64,000 bases of DNA from Buttiauxella gaviniae ATCC 51604 (GTDB lineage: Bacteria > Pseudomonadota > Gammaproteobacteria > Enterobacterales > Enterobacteriaceae): positions 152,688 through 216,687 of the forward strand of contig NZ_LXEP01000011.1 in NCBI RefSeq assembly GCF_001654835.1. The letters run 5' to 3'. Positions 1 to 8,610 of the stretch are shown one piece after another. The notes beneath the pieces were generated by a model, which saw only the letters and a list, made by a program, of their open reading frames with translations, was not told where the DNA came from and did no database searches. Each line of letters starts with the position of its first letter. The stretch's first letter is position 1. The position numbers and the translations under genes were made by a program.

Positions 1-1656
1 ATCTTCAATACCAGGAACCGCCATCAGACGGGCATCCATCGCCGGGAGAATTCGCCCCACAGTCCCGACTTTCGCCGCCATTGGAACGTTGATGGAAACC
101 ACTGGTGCGCACTCAGTTACGCCGTAGCCTTCTAGAATGCGTAGGCCGAATTTGTCCTGCCAGATTTGTTTGGTGCTTTCCTGAAGTTTTTCCGCCCCTG
201 CGACGACATATCGCAGACGGTAGAAATCATATGGATTAGCAAAACGAGCATAGTTGCCAAGGAACGTAGAGGTGCCAAACAGCACGGTACAGTTACGGTC
301 ATACACCAGTTCCGGCACAATGCGGTAGTGCAGCGGGCTTGGGTAAAGAAATACTTCCGCACCGGTGAATAGCGGTGTTAACAAACCTACCGTCAGGCCA
401 AAAGAGTGGAATAGCGGCAGCGCTGACATAAAGCGGTCATTGGCCGTGAAATCGGCAATTGTGCGAATTTGCTCAACGTTAGCCAGCAAACTTTTATGGC
501 TATGCACCACACCTTTTGGGTTCCCTTCCGAACCTGAAGTGAACAGCACCATCGCAGCATCTTCTGGCTGCTGTTTTACCTGAGCGAGATGCGGCACGAA
601 TAAATGGCCGAATATCCATAGCTTATCGCTAAGCGTCACATCTGCTTTTAAATCTTCCAGGAACACCCAACGCACCTGCGTGAGCTGCTCTGGAAGGTGC
701 CATAACTTGCCTTTGTCGAGGAACTGGCGCGAAGTGAAAATCGTTTTTAGCTGAGCCGCTGTAATCGCGCTGGTCAACCCTTTCACGCCTGCTGTGTAGT
801 TCATCATTGCAGGAATCCGTCCGCGCGATGAAGCACCAAAAATCACAGCTGCGGTTATTGCCGCATTCGGCAACATCAGCCCGATGGTTTCGCCCGGCGC
901 ACTGTATTTATTCAGAATGCGCCCAACAAACAGCGTTTTGGTCAGCAGGCTACGATAAGTATCAGGTTTGAAATTAATGTCTTCGATACAGTTTTTACGG
1001 TCACCATAGCGGTACTGCGCGGAAAGCAGCGCCTCGTACAATGTTTCCCGAGGGCGCACTGCCATACGCGCTTCCATCATAATTTGATGAAGCATCTCAC
1101 CAGCCATTTTGCGGCGGTCGCGGGCACGCGGCGCATCAGGCATCGCAACTGAAGTAGGTGGCAGAATGTGCAGGTTAATGCGCGGGAATAAGCGGCGTTT
1201 GACCAACCCTTTCAGGCGGCTGAAAAATGTCAGTTCGGCACCGTCAATGCGAATAGGGATAACAGTCGCATTAGATTTAGCGGCAACAAACCCTGCGCCC
1301 TCATAAATTTTCATCAATGAGCCACTCACCGTGATGCGCCCTTCCGGGAAGATGACAACCGGCCTGCCCTGCTCAACCAGGCGAACCAGATGCTTAATCG
1401 ACATCGGTTTTGTTGGGTCAAGCGGCACAAAATCAATTAGCGATTTTAACCAACGCATATACCACTGCTGGCTAATCGATGAGTACACAGCAAAAACCGG
1501 GCGCCCCGGTAAAAACAACGCCAGTAAAATTCCGTCAATAAAGGAGACGTGATTGGGGACAATCAGAACGCGTGATTGGGAAAGAAGTTGTTGATCGCCA
1601 TGAAGTCGCACCCTGAACAGAATACGAAAAAGCGTACGGAAAAAACCAAATAGCAT
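1..1656 (-). CDS. aas: Aas, bifunctional lysophospholipid acyltransferase / acyl-ACP synthetase (5' part; 3' end outside window)
   Basis: Inner-membrane enzyme that re-acylates 2-acyl-lysophosphatidylethanolamine using fatty acid activated on bound ACP. The reading frame starts at the ATG complementary to 1654-1656 ([13 protein letters not shown]), preceded on its strand by a GGGAG Shine-Dalgarno, and runs open for 552 codons to the window edge. The family is about 719 residues, so roughly 165 C-terminal residues are missing. The N-terminal acyltransferase domain shows the NHVSFIDG motif (HX4D type, about residues 35-42) and the FPEGRI motif. The second half is an AMP-binding domain with the P-loop-like [13 protein letters not shown] (about residues 368-380) and the [10 protein letters not shown] motif (about 515-524). 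The neighbours omrAB and galR are as in E. coli. Identification is by sequence recognition and synteny. Confidence 0.95.
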   Translation of the reverse strand, partial: MLFGFFRTLFRILFRVRLHGDQQLLSQSRVLIVPNHVSFIDGILLALFLPGRPVFAVYSSISQQWYMRWLKSLIDFVPLDPTKPMSIKHLVRLVEQGRPVVIFPEGRITVSGSLMKIYEGAGFVAAKSNATVIPIRIDGAELTFFSRLKGLVKRRLFPRINLHILPPTSVAMPDAPRARDRRKMAGEMLHQIMMEARMAVRPRETLYEALLSAQYRYGDRKNCIEDINFKPDTYRSLLTKTLFVGRILNKYSAPGETIGLMLPNAAITAAVIFGASSRGRIPAMMNYTAGVKGLTSAITAAQLKTIFTSRQFLDKGKLWHLPEQLTQVRWVFLEDLKADVTLSDKLWIFGHLFVPHLAQVKQQPEDAAMVLFTSGSEGNPKGVVHSHKSLLANVEQIRTIADFTANDRFMSALPLFHSFGLTVGLLTPLFTGAEVFLYPSPLHYRIVPELVYDRNCTVLFGTSTFLGNYARFANPYDFYRLRYVVAGAEKLQESTKQIWQDKFGLRILEGYGVTECAPVVSINVPMAAKVGTVGRILPAMDARLMAVPGIED

Positions 1657-1768
1657 AGCAACTCCCTTTGTCATTAATGAACCGCAGGCAATTAAGTGTA
1701 GCGGCAGATTACATGACTAACTGCATAGGAGCGAGAGTCGGAACGTGTGTAGAGTCTGAAAAAAAGGC

Positions 1769-1856
1769 AAAAAAAACCTGCGCATCTGCGCAGGTTGGTG
1801 CAAAAGAATTGTACTTAACAACGTAACTAGAATTCTCACCAATCAATACCTCTGGG
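1769..1856 (-). ncRNA. omrA: OmrA small regulatory RNA
   Basis: Hfq-dependent sRNA known to repress outer-membrane protein and curli-regulator mRNAs through its conserved 5' end. On the minus strand the transcript would begin CCCAGAGGTATTGATTGG, the characteristic OmrA/B seed region. It ends in a GC hairpin (CCTGCGC AGA TGCGCAGG type) followed by eight T residues at 1776-1769, an intrinsic terminator. Length is 88 nt. Position between aas and galR, in tandem with omrB, is the E. coli arrangement. Only the ends are conserved between the two copies; the central part differs, as known for the family. Production by OmpR/EnvZ control is established in E. coli and inferred here. Confidence 0.93.
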
Positions 1857-1975
1857 ATCTGAATTGTGGCTCAGTCCAGTCAGTGTCACCAGCGAGAAAA
1901 AGCAAGAGAATTAGCGGAAAGTGCAACCAGGTGTTTAAAACATCGCGTCTTGTTACAGGCAGGCAAATTTTGGGC

Positions 1976-2059
1976 AAAAAAAACCTGCGCATCCGCGCAG
2001 GTTGGTGTAAATCATGTGATCAGCATTAGATGCTGACATCACCTATCAATACCTCTGGG
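1976..2059 (-). ncRNA. omrB: OmrB small regulatory RNA
   Basis: Paralogue of OmrA lying just upstream of it on the same strand. The minus-strand transcript begins CCCAGAGGTATTGATAGGTG, has an internal hairpin (GTCAGCATCTAATGCTGA), and ends in a GC terminator hairpin with eight T residues at 1983-1976. Length is 84 nt. The seed GGTATTGATAGG differs from the OmrA copy by one base (GATAGG versus GATTGG), the same difference that separates OmrA from OmrB in E. coli, which is why this copy is assigned as OmrB. Confidence 0.93.
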
Positions 2060-2312
2060 ACTTCAAATGTAGCAGTGGCTGAATACTTTTCGCCATGGCG
2101 AAATAGCAACAGCACGCTGCAAACTGTAAGCAAAGATTTAGTTTGAAATCATTAAAAATCCAGAACATGCCTCTGTCTGCCGCTGCGCTTGAATTCCCGT
2201 GTTCGCTAAGTGTAACGATTACACTAAAAACGCCCCCATTTTGCATAGGTTTGCGACGGGGAATACAGTTGCGACCTTGAAGTGACGCGTCTTTTCCGTA
2301 ACACTTAAAGTT

Positions 2313-2328
2313 GTGTAAGCGTTTACCC
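2313..2328 (+). promoter_or_regulatory. GalR-type operator upstream of galR
   Basis: The 16-bp sequence GTGTAAGCGTTTACCC fits the GalR/GalS operator pattern GTGnAAnCGnTTnCAC with one mismatch in the right half and the central CG typical of LacI-family sites. It ends 17 bp before the galR start codon, so a bound repressor would block the promoter or initiation. Autoregulation of galR is an inference. Confidence 0.65.
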
Positions 2329-2345
2329 ACCAAGGAATATTTACG

Positions 2346-3353
2346 ATGGCGACAATAAAGGATGTAGCAAGACTGGCAGGCGTTTCTGTCGCCACTGTGT
2401 CTCGTGTCATTAATGATTCACCAAAAGCCAGCGATGCATCACGGCAGGCAGTCACCTGCGCGATGGAAGAGCTAAATTATCACCCTAACGCCAATGCCCG
2501 TGCGCTGGCACAGCAAACCACTGAAACTATTGGCCTTATCGTTGGTGATGTGTCCGACCCTTTCTTTGGCGCAATGGTAAAAGCAGTCGAACAAGTTGCT
2601 TACCGCACCGGTAATTTTTTGTTGATCGGCAACGGTTATCACAACGAACAAAAAGAGCGCCAAGCCATTGAACAACTCATTCGCCATCGTTGTGCGGCAT
2701 TAGTGGTTCACGCGAAGATGATTCCTGATAGTGAATTGATTTCACTAATGAAGCAGATGCCTGGGATGGTGGTAATTAACCGCATCTTGCCAGGTTTTGA
2801 GCAGCGTTGTGTGGCGCTGGACGATCGCTATGGCGCGTGGCTCGCGACACGACATCTGATTCAGCAAGGCCATACCAAAATTGGTTATCTGTGTTCCAAC
2901 CACCAGATTTCCGATGCTGATGACCGGCTCCAGGGTTACTACGATGCGCTAACGGAGCACGGCTTGACGGTGAATGATCGCTTAGTGACTTACGGAGAGC
3001 CGGATGAAAGTGGCGGTGAACAGGCCATGACCGAATTATTAGGCCGTGGGAAACATTTCAGTGCCGTCGCCTGTTATAACGATTCTATGGCCGCAGGTGC
3101 GATGGGCGTTCTAAACGACAACGGCATTGATGTCCCAAAAGAGATTTCACTGATTGGCTTTGATGACGTGCTGATTTCACGCTACGTTCGCCCGCGCCTG
3201 ACAACCGTTCGCTACCCAATTATTACTATGGCAGAACAGGCGGCTGAACTGGCTCTGGCTCTGGCTGAAAAACGTGAATTACCGGAAATCACCCATATGT
3301 TTAGCCCTACGCTTGTGCGCCGGCACTCCGTTATTGCGTATGCGGGTGAATAA
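2346..3353 (+). CDS. galR: GalR, galactose operon repressor (LacI family)
   Basis: DNA-binding repressor of galactose transport and catabolism genes, released by D-galactose. The 335-residue product begins MATIKDVARLAGVSVATVSR, the LacI-family helix-turn-helix (residues about 3-22), followed by the hinge and a periplasmic-binding-protein-like sugar-binding core. The core carries GalR-specific stretches such as GDVSDPFFGAMVKAVEQVAY and CYNDSMAAGAMGVLNDNGI. It is about 8 residues shorter at the C-terminus than E. coli GalR (343). The ATG at 2346 follows an AAGGAA Shine-Dalgarno. Synteny with aas and omrAB supports orthology rather than the paralogue GalS. Confidence 0.95.
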   Translation: MATIKDVARLAGVSVATVSRVINDSPKASDASRQAVTCAMEELNYHPNANARALAQQTTETIGLIVGDVSDPFFGAMVKAVEQVAYRTGNFLLIGNGYHNEQKERQAIEQLIRHRCAALVVHAKMIPDSELISLMKQMPGMVVINRILPGFEQRCVALDDRYGAWLATRHLIQQGHTKIGYLCSNHQISDADDRLQGYYDALTEHGLTVNDRLVTYGEPDESGGEQAMTELLGRGKHFSAVACYNDSMAAGAMGVLNDNGIDVPKEISLIGFDDVLISRYVRPRLTTVRYPIITMAEQAAELALALAEKRELPEITHMFSPTLVRRHSVIAYAGE

Positions 3354-3363
3354 AGATCCAGAA

Positions 3364-3388
3364 CCAGCCAGATAATATCTCTGGCTGG
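3364..3388 (+). terminator. Hairpin after galR, possible weak terminator
   Basis: An inverted repeat (CCAGCCAGA and TCTCTGGCTGG arms around TAATA) lies 10 bp after the galR stop. It is followed by an A/T-rich tract without a clear T-run, so intrinsic termination is uncertain. Confidence 0.35.
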
Positions 3389-3589
3389 AAATAATAATTC
3401 CGCTTATCCATTGGCATTATAAATACCAGAGCAATCGTTAATTAATAAACTACATAGCATAAACAAATAAAGTAACTAAACCCTTCCAAATATTATTATT
3501 GCATTTGATTTACATTAAGACCAAAATCCCAGCAGTAGTCGCGCTCGCACAATTATTATAACTCACATCAATAATATTAAAGGAATAAT

Positions 3590-4069
3590 ATGTCAAACCT
3601 AGCCTATTTAACTATTAATGGGAAAACACAGGGTTCGATCTCTGCCGGATGCTCATCACTGGACTCTATTGGTAACAAAGCACAAATCGCTCATCTTGAC
3701 CAAATTATGGTGTATGCCGTCACTCATTCAATGTCCCGTGCTCAAAACGTGAATCACCATGAAATGATGATCATCAAGCCCATAGATAAATCTTCACCTT
3801 TATTAGCCAAGGCAATCAATGATAATGAAGAGCTGGTTTGTGATCTCGACTTGTACCGCACCAACCGAGTGGGAATGAATAATCTTTATTATAAAGTCAA
3901 ACTTACCGGTGCCAGAATCGCACATATTGAATTCATTGTGCCTCATAACCTTATGGATAATGGTGCAGAACCCCAGGAAAAAATCACTTTTAGTTATGAA
4001 ACGATAACCTGGGAACATTGTGATGCAGGGACAAGCACATACAGCCTGTGGTGTGAAAGAACCCTCTAA
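3590..4069 (+). CDS. Hcp-family type VI secretion tube protein (orphan)
   Basis: Hcp proteins form hexameric rings that stack into the type VI secretion tube and carry effectors in their lumen. The 159-residue product shows the enterobacterial Hcp hallmarks: N-terminal YLTINGKTQGSISAGCSSLD, the DNEEL strand near residue 80, the FYRTN-equivalent LYRTNRVG, and the C-terminal ITWEHCDAGTSTYSLW. Length matches the family. The start has a strong AAAGGAATA Shine-Dalgarno. No other T6SS structural genes are in the window, so this is an orphan hcp island. The downstream gene follows after 36 bp and is a likely Hcp-delivered cargo. Confidence 0.92.
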   Translation: MSNLAYLTINGKTQGSISAGCSSLDSIGNKAQIAHLDQIMVYAVTHSMSRAQNVNHHEMMIIKPIDKSSPLLAKAINDNEELVCDLDLYRTNRVGMNNLYYKVKLTGARIAHIEFIVPHNLMDNGAEPQEKITFSYETITWEHCDAGTSTYSLWCERTL

Positions 4070-4105
4070 CTATCTGTATGCAATGCTAACTATAAGGAAT
4101 GTGTC

Positions 4106-4978
4106 ATGCCATATTTAAGACAAGCAGATCAGAAACGACCGGACCATCTACGTGACGGGCATCGATTTCAAACTTATCCAAGTATGAATCCAGTATTACG
4201 TGATATGGCAGCTATCAATGGAAACTTTATTACTGAAAGTCGATACATCCTTTTACTCACTGTAGAGGAGGCACAGGGGATAACAGATGAGTTACTTGGC
4301 GGGTTAGATTACTTCTTCTCCTACAAATTAGGGCCAGGAAATATTAAAGATGGCCTGGATGGCTTTCGCACTCTCAGTAAATTAACCACTTACTATAGCC
4401 CTGCTGGAAAAATAGTCTTTAATTTTAAGTTCCTAAAAATAAAAGCCGTAGAATACTTCGTAAATGGTAAGGCATATATCAAAATCACAGGCCATGCTGG
4501 ACTGCGGCGTATATTGACAGGCACACGTTACGGAGCGACAAACCCGCAAATTCTTGAAATGGCTATTGGTATGCGTGGCTTTGGGTCTGCTCTTATAAAA
4601 GGAACGAAGTTCTGTATTTACGCCTCATTAGCCTTTCGCACAATTGAATTTATATTCAAGTCTGATTATCACCTGGTTGATTTCCTGGGTGATATTACAA
4701 TGGATGTAGCAAAAATAATTGTTTCAAGCGTTGTGATTGGGATTATTGGTGGCATGTTAACAGTGGGTGGTATCCCAGTAGTTGTTACTGCCCTTGTTAT
4801 TATAACAGCAGGTGTCATATTAAATTCATTTCTAAACAGCTTAGATGATAAATTAGGTTTATCTGTCACTCTAAAAAGTAAATTACAACAAGCACTAGAT
4901 TCACAACAAAAAATGAGTCAGTGGGATTACCAACACTTATCTCCATTTTCAACCCCACTCCCCGGCAGAGGGTTTTAA
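4106..4978 (+). CDS. Putative Hcp-associated effector with C-terminal membrane segments
   Basis: I do not recognise a named family. The 290-residue protein has no signal peptide. The N-terminal half (about 1-150) is soluble and contains FFSYKLGPGNIKDGLDGFR and ITGHAGLRRILTGTRYG. The C-terminal half has hydrophobic stretches around residues 165-185 and 195-235 (IIVSSVVIGIIGGMLTVGG and VVVTALVIITAGVILNSFL), resembling a glycine-rich helical hairpin of pore-forming toxins. It follows hcp by 36 bp, has its own TAAGGAA Shine-Dalgarno, and is followed after two bases by small membrane-protein genes. The order hcp, hydrophobic effector, small membrane protein suggests a pore-forming T6SS effector with immunity; that role is inference. 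The low GC content of the block suggests horizontal acquisition. Confidence 0.6.
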   Translation: MPYLRQADQKRPDHLRDGHRFQTYPSMNPVLRDMAAINGNFITESRYILLLTVEEAQGITDELLGGLDYFFSYKLGPGNIKDGLDGFRTLSKLTTYYSPAGKIVFNFKFLKIKAVEYFVNGKAYIKITGHAGLRRILTGTRYGATNPQILEMAIGMRGFGSALIKGTKFCIYASLAFRTIEFIFKSDYHLVDFLGDITMDVAKIIVSSVVIGIIGGMLTVGGIPVVVTALVIITAGVILNSFLNSLDDKLGLSVTLKSKLQQALDSQQKMSQWDYQHLSPFSTPLPGRGF

Positions 4979-4980
4979 GC

Positions 4981-5420
4981 ATGAAAGAATATACTGCTTT
5001 GCGCTGGTTTTTATTTAAATTTTCGGGGATATTTATTATGGTGATATCTTTAGCTTTTATTTATGTTATTTTTTTCTCGCTAAGGAGTACCATATAAAGT
5101 CATTAGTCACATTCAGTGATATTGTTGAATACAACGGAAAGATTATTATTAGTATTAGTGGTATGCCTCTTTTTATTTACACATTCTTTTTTGCACTCCG
5201 TATGGTTTTAAAAAAAGGGATTTCCCCTTTAACAAAAGGAACGATAATTGGAGAGGCGTGGGGGCTATTTAGCGTACTCTCTTTTGCTTTAGGGCTAGTT
5301 GCATCTTATCTCATCCCTATTGTTTTGCTGATGTTACATTATACCTCATGCTATGAGGATAAACTCAGAGTATACTATGTTAGTGATCCGCGACTTTGTA
5401 TGATGATAGAAAAGAAATGA
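4981..5420 (+). pseudogene. Small polytopic membrane protein, candidate effector immunity, copy 1 (frameshifted)
   Basis: Two overlapping frames together encode one membrane protein of about 145 residues. Frame A (4981-5097) gives MKEYTALRWFLFKFSGIFIM and on to a stop after 38 residues. The continuation, in the -1 frame, runs from about 5076 to 5420 (SLVTFSDIVEYNGKIIISIS, then FFFALRMVLKKG, then two hydrophobic segments). Copy 2 downstream aligns along the full length, showing that the two frames were one gene. The junction lies at the T-rich run 5069-5076, where zero-frame codons TTT TTC preceded by T form a U UUU UUC heptamer. A -1 shift there restores the frame, so programmed slippage or a sequencing error is possible besides decay. 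It resembles small enterobacterial membrane proteins of unknown function; the immunity role is inferred from position. Confidence 0.6.
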
Positions 5421-5864
5421 AGCCATATACTAAATTATATTGAGTAGGTTTTAAATTGGCTGGGGTAGTTATAATGGCTGCATCCTTGCCCCTGATATAC
5501 TCCACTATTTTTCATTGAGAAATATCGCCTTTACTCATTAATCACACTGAGTAACACTATTATTTATGATGGAGGAATCATCACCGCTATTGGAGCGACG
5601 CCTACTTATATTTATGCTTTCTTTTTCGCATTCCGCACAATTCTACAAAAAGATGCTGAACGACTAAAAAAAGGGACATTACCAGGTACTGTCTGGGGAA
5701 TATTTAGCTTTGCATGTTTCTTTTTTTTCGTGGGCATACCCTGGATCATCCCTCTGGGATTAATCGTGCTTGATTACACGTTATGCCACCAGGAAGGTGA
5801 TGTTCCGGGATTGTATTTCGTCACTAAGCCAGAACTGTGTGAAAAAATTATGACAACTCCTTAA
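5417..5864 (+). pseudogene. Candidate effector immunity membrane protein, copy 2 (nonsense and frameshift)
   Basis: A diverged tandem duplicate of copy 1. Its ATG (5417-5419) overlaps the copy 1 stop codon. It reads MKPYTKLY, meets an in-frame TGA at 5441-5443 exactly where copy 1 has a TGG tryptophan, and continues GFKLAGVVIMAASLPLIYST. It then needs a +1 shift near 5505-5517 to enter SLITLSNTIIYDGG, the counterpart of SLVTFSDIVEYNGK in copy 1. The tail FFFAFRTILQKDAERLKKGT and hydrophobic segments match copy 1 to the stop at 5862-5864. Two independent lesions make this copy a pseudogene. It shares the layout MKxYTxL and the FFFA(L/F)R motif. Confidence 0.65.
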
Positions 5865-5868
5865 TTTA

Positions 5869-6318
5869 CTAAAGCGTAATTTGATACAAGTGCACAGCTT
5901 TATCAGGGTAATCCAACCCATCGCCAATATATTGCCAGCCAAAACGCTCGTAATAATCTTTACAGGCGGAATAGAGATAAAGCTTCGGATATCCCAGCGT
6001 GCGGGCATGATCAATAACGTGCTGTTGCAGCGTTGCCCCAAGCCCGCGTCCACGCTGGTTTTCGTCTATATACAGCGCTGCCAGCCACGGATACAAATCC
6101 TGGCGGCTGATTAAATCGCAGCGCCACAATCCGATCGTTCCCACCAGCTTTTCGCCTTCAACGGCTACAAACGTCAGCGGCAGTTCCCCTTCCCGCTGGC
6201 TGGTTGCCACAATTGAAGCGAAAAAGTCGCGGCTATCCGGCGAACCAAATGCCTGCCATATCCAGTCGGTGACCTGCTGTGCATAGTGCGGTGCGGCGTA
6301 AAGCGGCAGAATTATCAC
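5869..6318 (-). CDS. GNAT-family N-acetyltransferase
   Basis: Predicted acetyl-CoA-dependent acetyltransferase of 149 residues; the substrate is unknown. The central part carries the GNAT motif A: LAALYIDENQRGRGLGATLQ, with the pyrophosphate-binding R/Q-x-x-G-x-G/A signature (QRGRGLG, about residues 88-94). A C-terminal YYERFGWQYIG motif is typical of the family. The start codon overlaps the stop codon of the upstream GntR gene by 4 bp (ATGA type), so the two are translationally coupled. A role in the neighbouring sugar locus is not evident. Confidence 0.85.
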   Translation of the reverse strand: MIILPLYAAPHYAQQVTDWIWQAFGSPDSRDFFASIVATSQREGELPLTFVAVEGEKLVGTIGLWRCDLISRQDLYPWLAALYIDENQRGRGLGATLQQHVIDHARTLGYPKLYLYSACKDYYERFGWQYIGDGLDYPDKAVHLYQITL

Positions 6319-7088
6319 ATCAACTTTCCCTGGAAAATAGGAACCGATTCAAACAGATAGCCATCAAAATCCGGCGCATCGGAATCGGATTGTTCGAGCA
6401 GGCTGTTTTTGACGTTTTCTAAATGCTGCCACATCGCCTGCCACGATCCCATCACATCGCGGCGGCGCAGCGCGGCCAAAATGGTCTGCAGGTCACCGAG
6501 CCATTTCAGGCGATAGCTGCGCGTATCAATGTGCGCCCGCAACTGCTGCCACAGCGGGCTGCTGTCTAAATGACGCCAGATACTTTCCACCGTCGCCAGC
6601 AGCATCTGGTTTTGCGAGGCTCCAGCAAGAACCAGGTGGAACATTTTGCAGTTATCCTGGCTCAGATCGTTTATCGCAATGGCGCGCTGCTCTTGTTCAA
6701 GGATACGCTTGAGGTTGTCGATATCGGCCTTGGTGGCCATTTTTGCGGCAAAGGCCGCAATGTTACTTTCCAGCAGCTGGCGCGCCTGGAGCATTTCAAA
6801 CGGGCCAATATCGCTGCTGAAAAAGGCCTCTTCTTCCGCTTCGTGTTCCGCCGGAATACGCGTGACATACACACCAGACCCCTGGCGGATATCCACCGTG
6901 CCTTGCAGTTCCAGCATCAGCAGCGCTTCACGAACAATCGTGCGGCTTACGCCATACGTTTCCGCAATATTACGCTCGGGCGGCAAACGCGAACCGACCG
7001 GATACATCCCCTGCATGATTTGCTCGCGCAGATCCTCACCAATTTCCTGGTATTGTTTTTTTTCTGGCGAAAGTACTACCTTGTCCAC
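6315..7088 (-). CDS. GntR-family regulator, FadR/FCD subfamily, UxuR/ExuR-like
   Basis: Transcriptional regulator of 257 residues. It has an N-terminal winged helix (QEIGEDLREQIMQG through PPERNIAETYGVSRTIVREA, about residues 14-60) and a C-terminal FCD ligand domain. FCD features include GPFEMLQARQLLESNIAAFA and the AMWQHLENVKNSLLE helix, which are close to E. coli ExuR and UxuR, the hexuronate repressors. The C-terminal FDGYLFESVP also matches UxuR. Despite this, its neighbours are a glycosidase and a broken PTS permease gene, so its true target may be that operon. The gene sits 87 bp downstream of the GH1 gene on the same strand. Confidence 0.87.
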   Translation of the reverse strand: MDKVVLSPEKKQYQEIGEDLREQIMQGMYPVGSRLPPERNIAETYGVSRTIVREALLMLELQGTVDIRQGSGVYVTRIPAEHEAEEEAFFSSDIGPFEMLQARQLLESNIAAFAAKMATKADIDNLKRILEQEQRAIAINDLSQDNCKMFHLVLAGASQNQMLLATVESIWRHLDSSPLWQQLRAHIDTRSYRLKWLGDLQTILAALRRRDVMGSWQAMWQHLENVKNSLLEQSDSDAPDFDGYLFESVPIFQGKLM

Positions 7089-7113
7089 AATATCACCCGT
7101 ACATGTTGATTCT

Positions 7114-7135
7114 CAGCGCCATCGTTTTGGCGCTG
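7114..7135 (-). terminator. Hairpin between GH1 gene and GntR gene
   Basis: Inverted repeat CAGCGCC / GGCGCTG with an 8-nt loop, in the 87-bp gap between the two minus-strand genes. No T-run follows, so it may be an attenuator, an mRNA-stabilising hairpin or incidental. Confidence 0.3.
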
Positions 7136-7175
7136 ATTTATACCCATTAGCTTATCAAACTATTCATCTGAAATA

Positions 7176-8603
7176 TTATTTCCATTCATCATCAAGGTTG
7201 AGCTGTAACGTTCGAGACTCGCTGACTGACCGATACCAATGAGCTGATTTTTTTGCGCGCCGCTCACGGTTGTTTTGCAGATTAATTTCAATCAAACCGT
7301 AACGGTTTTTGAATGCATTCATTGGCGAAACATTATCTGTGAATGCCCACAGCATATAACCCTGGCAATTTGCCCCATCTTCACGGGCGCGCAGCGTCTG
7401 GTACAAGTGTTCACTGATAAACGCAATCCGATAATCATCTTCAATCACACCGTCGGCGTTGCGGAACTGCGCTTCATTTTCTGTACCCATTCCGCTTTCT
7501 GCGACAAACCACGGAATATTGTGATATTCGGTTTTAATGCGCATCGCCATGTCATAAACAATGCGTGGGTAAATTTCCCAGCCACGCGATTTATTCATCC
7601 GCCGCCCCGGCAACTCAAACGGCTCATAATAACAAGCCGGATGGAATGGCGTCTCCGGGTTCCAGGCGCGCGATGGTGCTTTTACCCGATGTGGGTAGTA
7701 CAAGTTAATCCCCAATTCATCAACGGTATTTTCGCGGATGATCGCGAGTTCTTGTTCTGTGTAATCCCATTGCACATTGTGTTTTTCAAGCAGCTCAATC
7801 AACTGCTGCGGATATTCACCATTCACCAGAGGGTCGAGGAATACGCGGTTGTAGAACAGATCGTAAATTTGCGCGGCTTGCTGATCATGGGTGGCACTGG
7901 AACGTGCGTAAGTGACTTCCGGATTAAGAATGCATCCCACGGTGCCGCTATATCCTTTCTCGCGGAACAATTTCACAACTTTTGCTGTGGCGAGGTTTTT
8001 ATGGTGATTCCACTGCATCCATTTATGAGTGTTCTGCTCATATGGCCAGCGCAATGCATCAAGATAAACACGAGTTTGCACCACAATCGGCTCATTAAAG
8101 GTGAACCAGCGCTTCACCTTGTGGGCATAACGGGCAAAAACTTTCTCCGCGTATAACACATACAAATCGACGACTTTCTTCGATGCCCACCCACCGTAAG
8201 TTTCAAACAATGTGGCAGGCAGTTCGTAGTGTTCGAGACAGATCATCGGCTCAATGCCGGTGCGGCGCATTTCGTCGATCAGATTGTCGTAGTACTGCGC
8301 ATACTCTTCATCAACAACGCCATTTTCATAATCAGTGAAAAAGCGTGACCAGTTGATGGAGGTGCGGTAATGCGTCAACCCCGCCTGTTTCATCAACGCC
8401 ACATCTTCGCGATAACGATTAATAAAATCCGTCGCGACCGCCGGACCATAGCCTTCATGCCAGACATGCCTGCCGTTTTTATACCAGGCATCCAGCCACG
8501 AATCCTGCCCCTCTTTCTTGCCGCTCCAGCCTTCGGTTTGCCAGGCCGACGCCGCAGCGCCAAGGATGAAATCTTCTGGGATGGTGATTTTTACGTTGCT
8601 CAT
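7176..8603 (-). CDS. Glycoside hydrolase family 1 (6-phospho-beta-glucosidase-like)
   Basis: Cytoplasmic beta-glycosidase expected to cleave a PTS-imported phosphorylated beta-glucoside. The start is the ATG complementary to 8601-8603, preceded by GAGGAAGG; a longer upstream frame would overlap the permease gene. The product has 475 residues, usual for GH1. Motifs are the N-terminal FILGAAASAWQTEG, the acid/base glutamate in FTFNEP (about residue 170), and the nucleophile in VAESGMG (about 375), where the usual ENG is ESG. The C-terminal YMLWAFTDNVSPMNAFKNRY and GLIEIN are also GH1-typical. The phospho-specificity is inferred from the adjacent PTS IIC gene, which is itself truncated. Confidence 0.88.
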   Translation of the reverse strand: MSNVKITIPEDFILGAAASAWQTEGWSGKKEGQDSWLDAWYKNGRHVWHEGYGPAVATDFINRYREDVALMKQAGLTHYRTSINWSRFFTDYENGVVDEEYAQYYDNLIDEMRRTGIEPMICLEHYELPATLFETYGGWASKKVVDLYVLYAEKVFARYAHKVKRWFTFNEPIVVQTRVYLDALRWPYEQNTHKWMQWNHHKNLATAKVVKLFREKGYSGTVGCILNPEVTYARSSATHDQQAAQIYDLFYNRVFLDPLVNGEYPQQLIELLEKHNVQWDYTEQELAIIRENTVDELGINLYYPHRVKAPSRAWNPETPFHPACYYEPFELPGRRMNKSRGWEIYPRIVYDMAMRIKTEYHNIPWFVAESGMGTENEAQFRNADGVIEDDYRIAFISEHLYQTLRAREDGANCQGYMLWAFTDNVSPMNAFKNRYGLIEINLQNNRERRAKKSAHWYRSVSESRTLQLNLDDEWK

Positions 8604-8610
8604 ACCTTCC

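Noticed and set aside
6315..7088. GntR regulator as the hexuronate regulator of the pectin regulon
   Set aside because: The ExuR/UxuR resemblance is real, but the adjacent genes are a GH1 enzyme and a PTS remnant and the pectin genes carry KdgR boxes, so the link is not supported.
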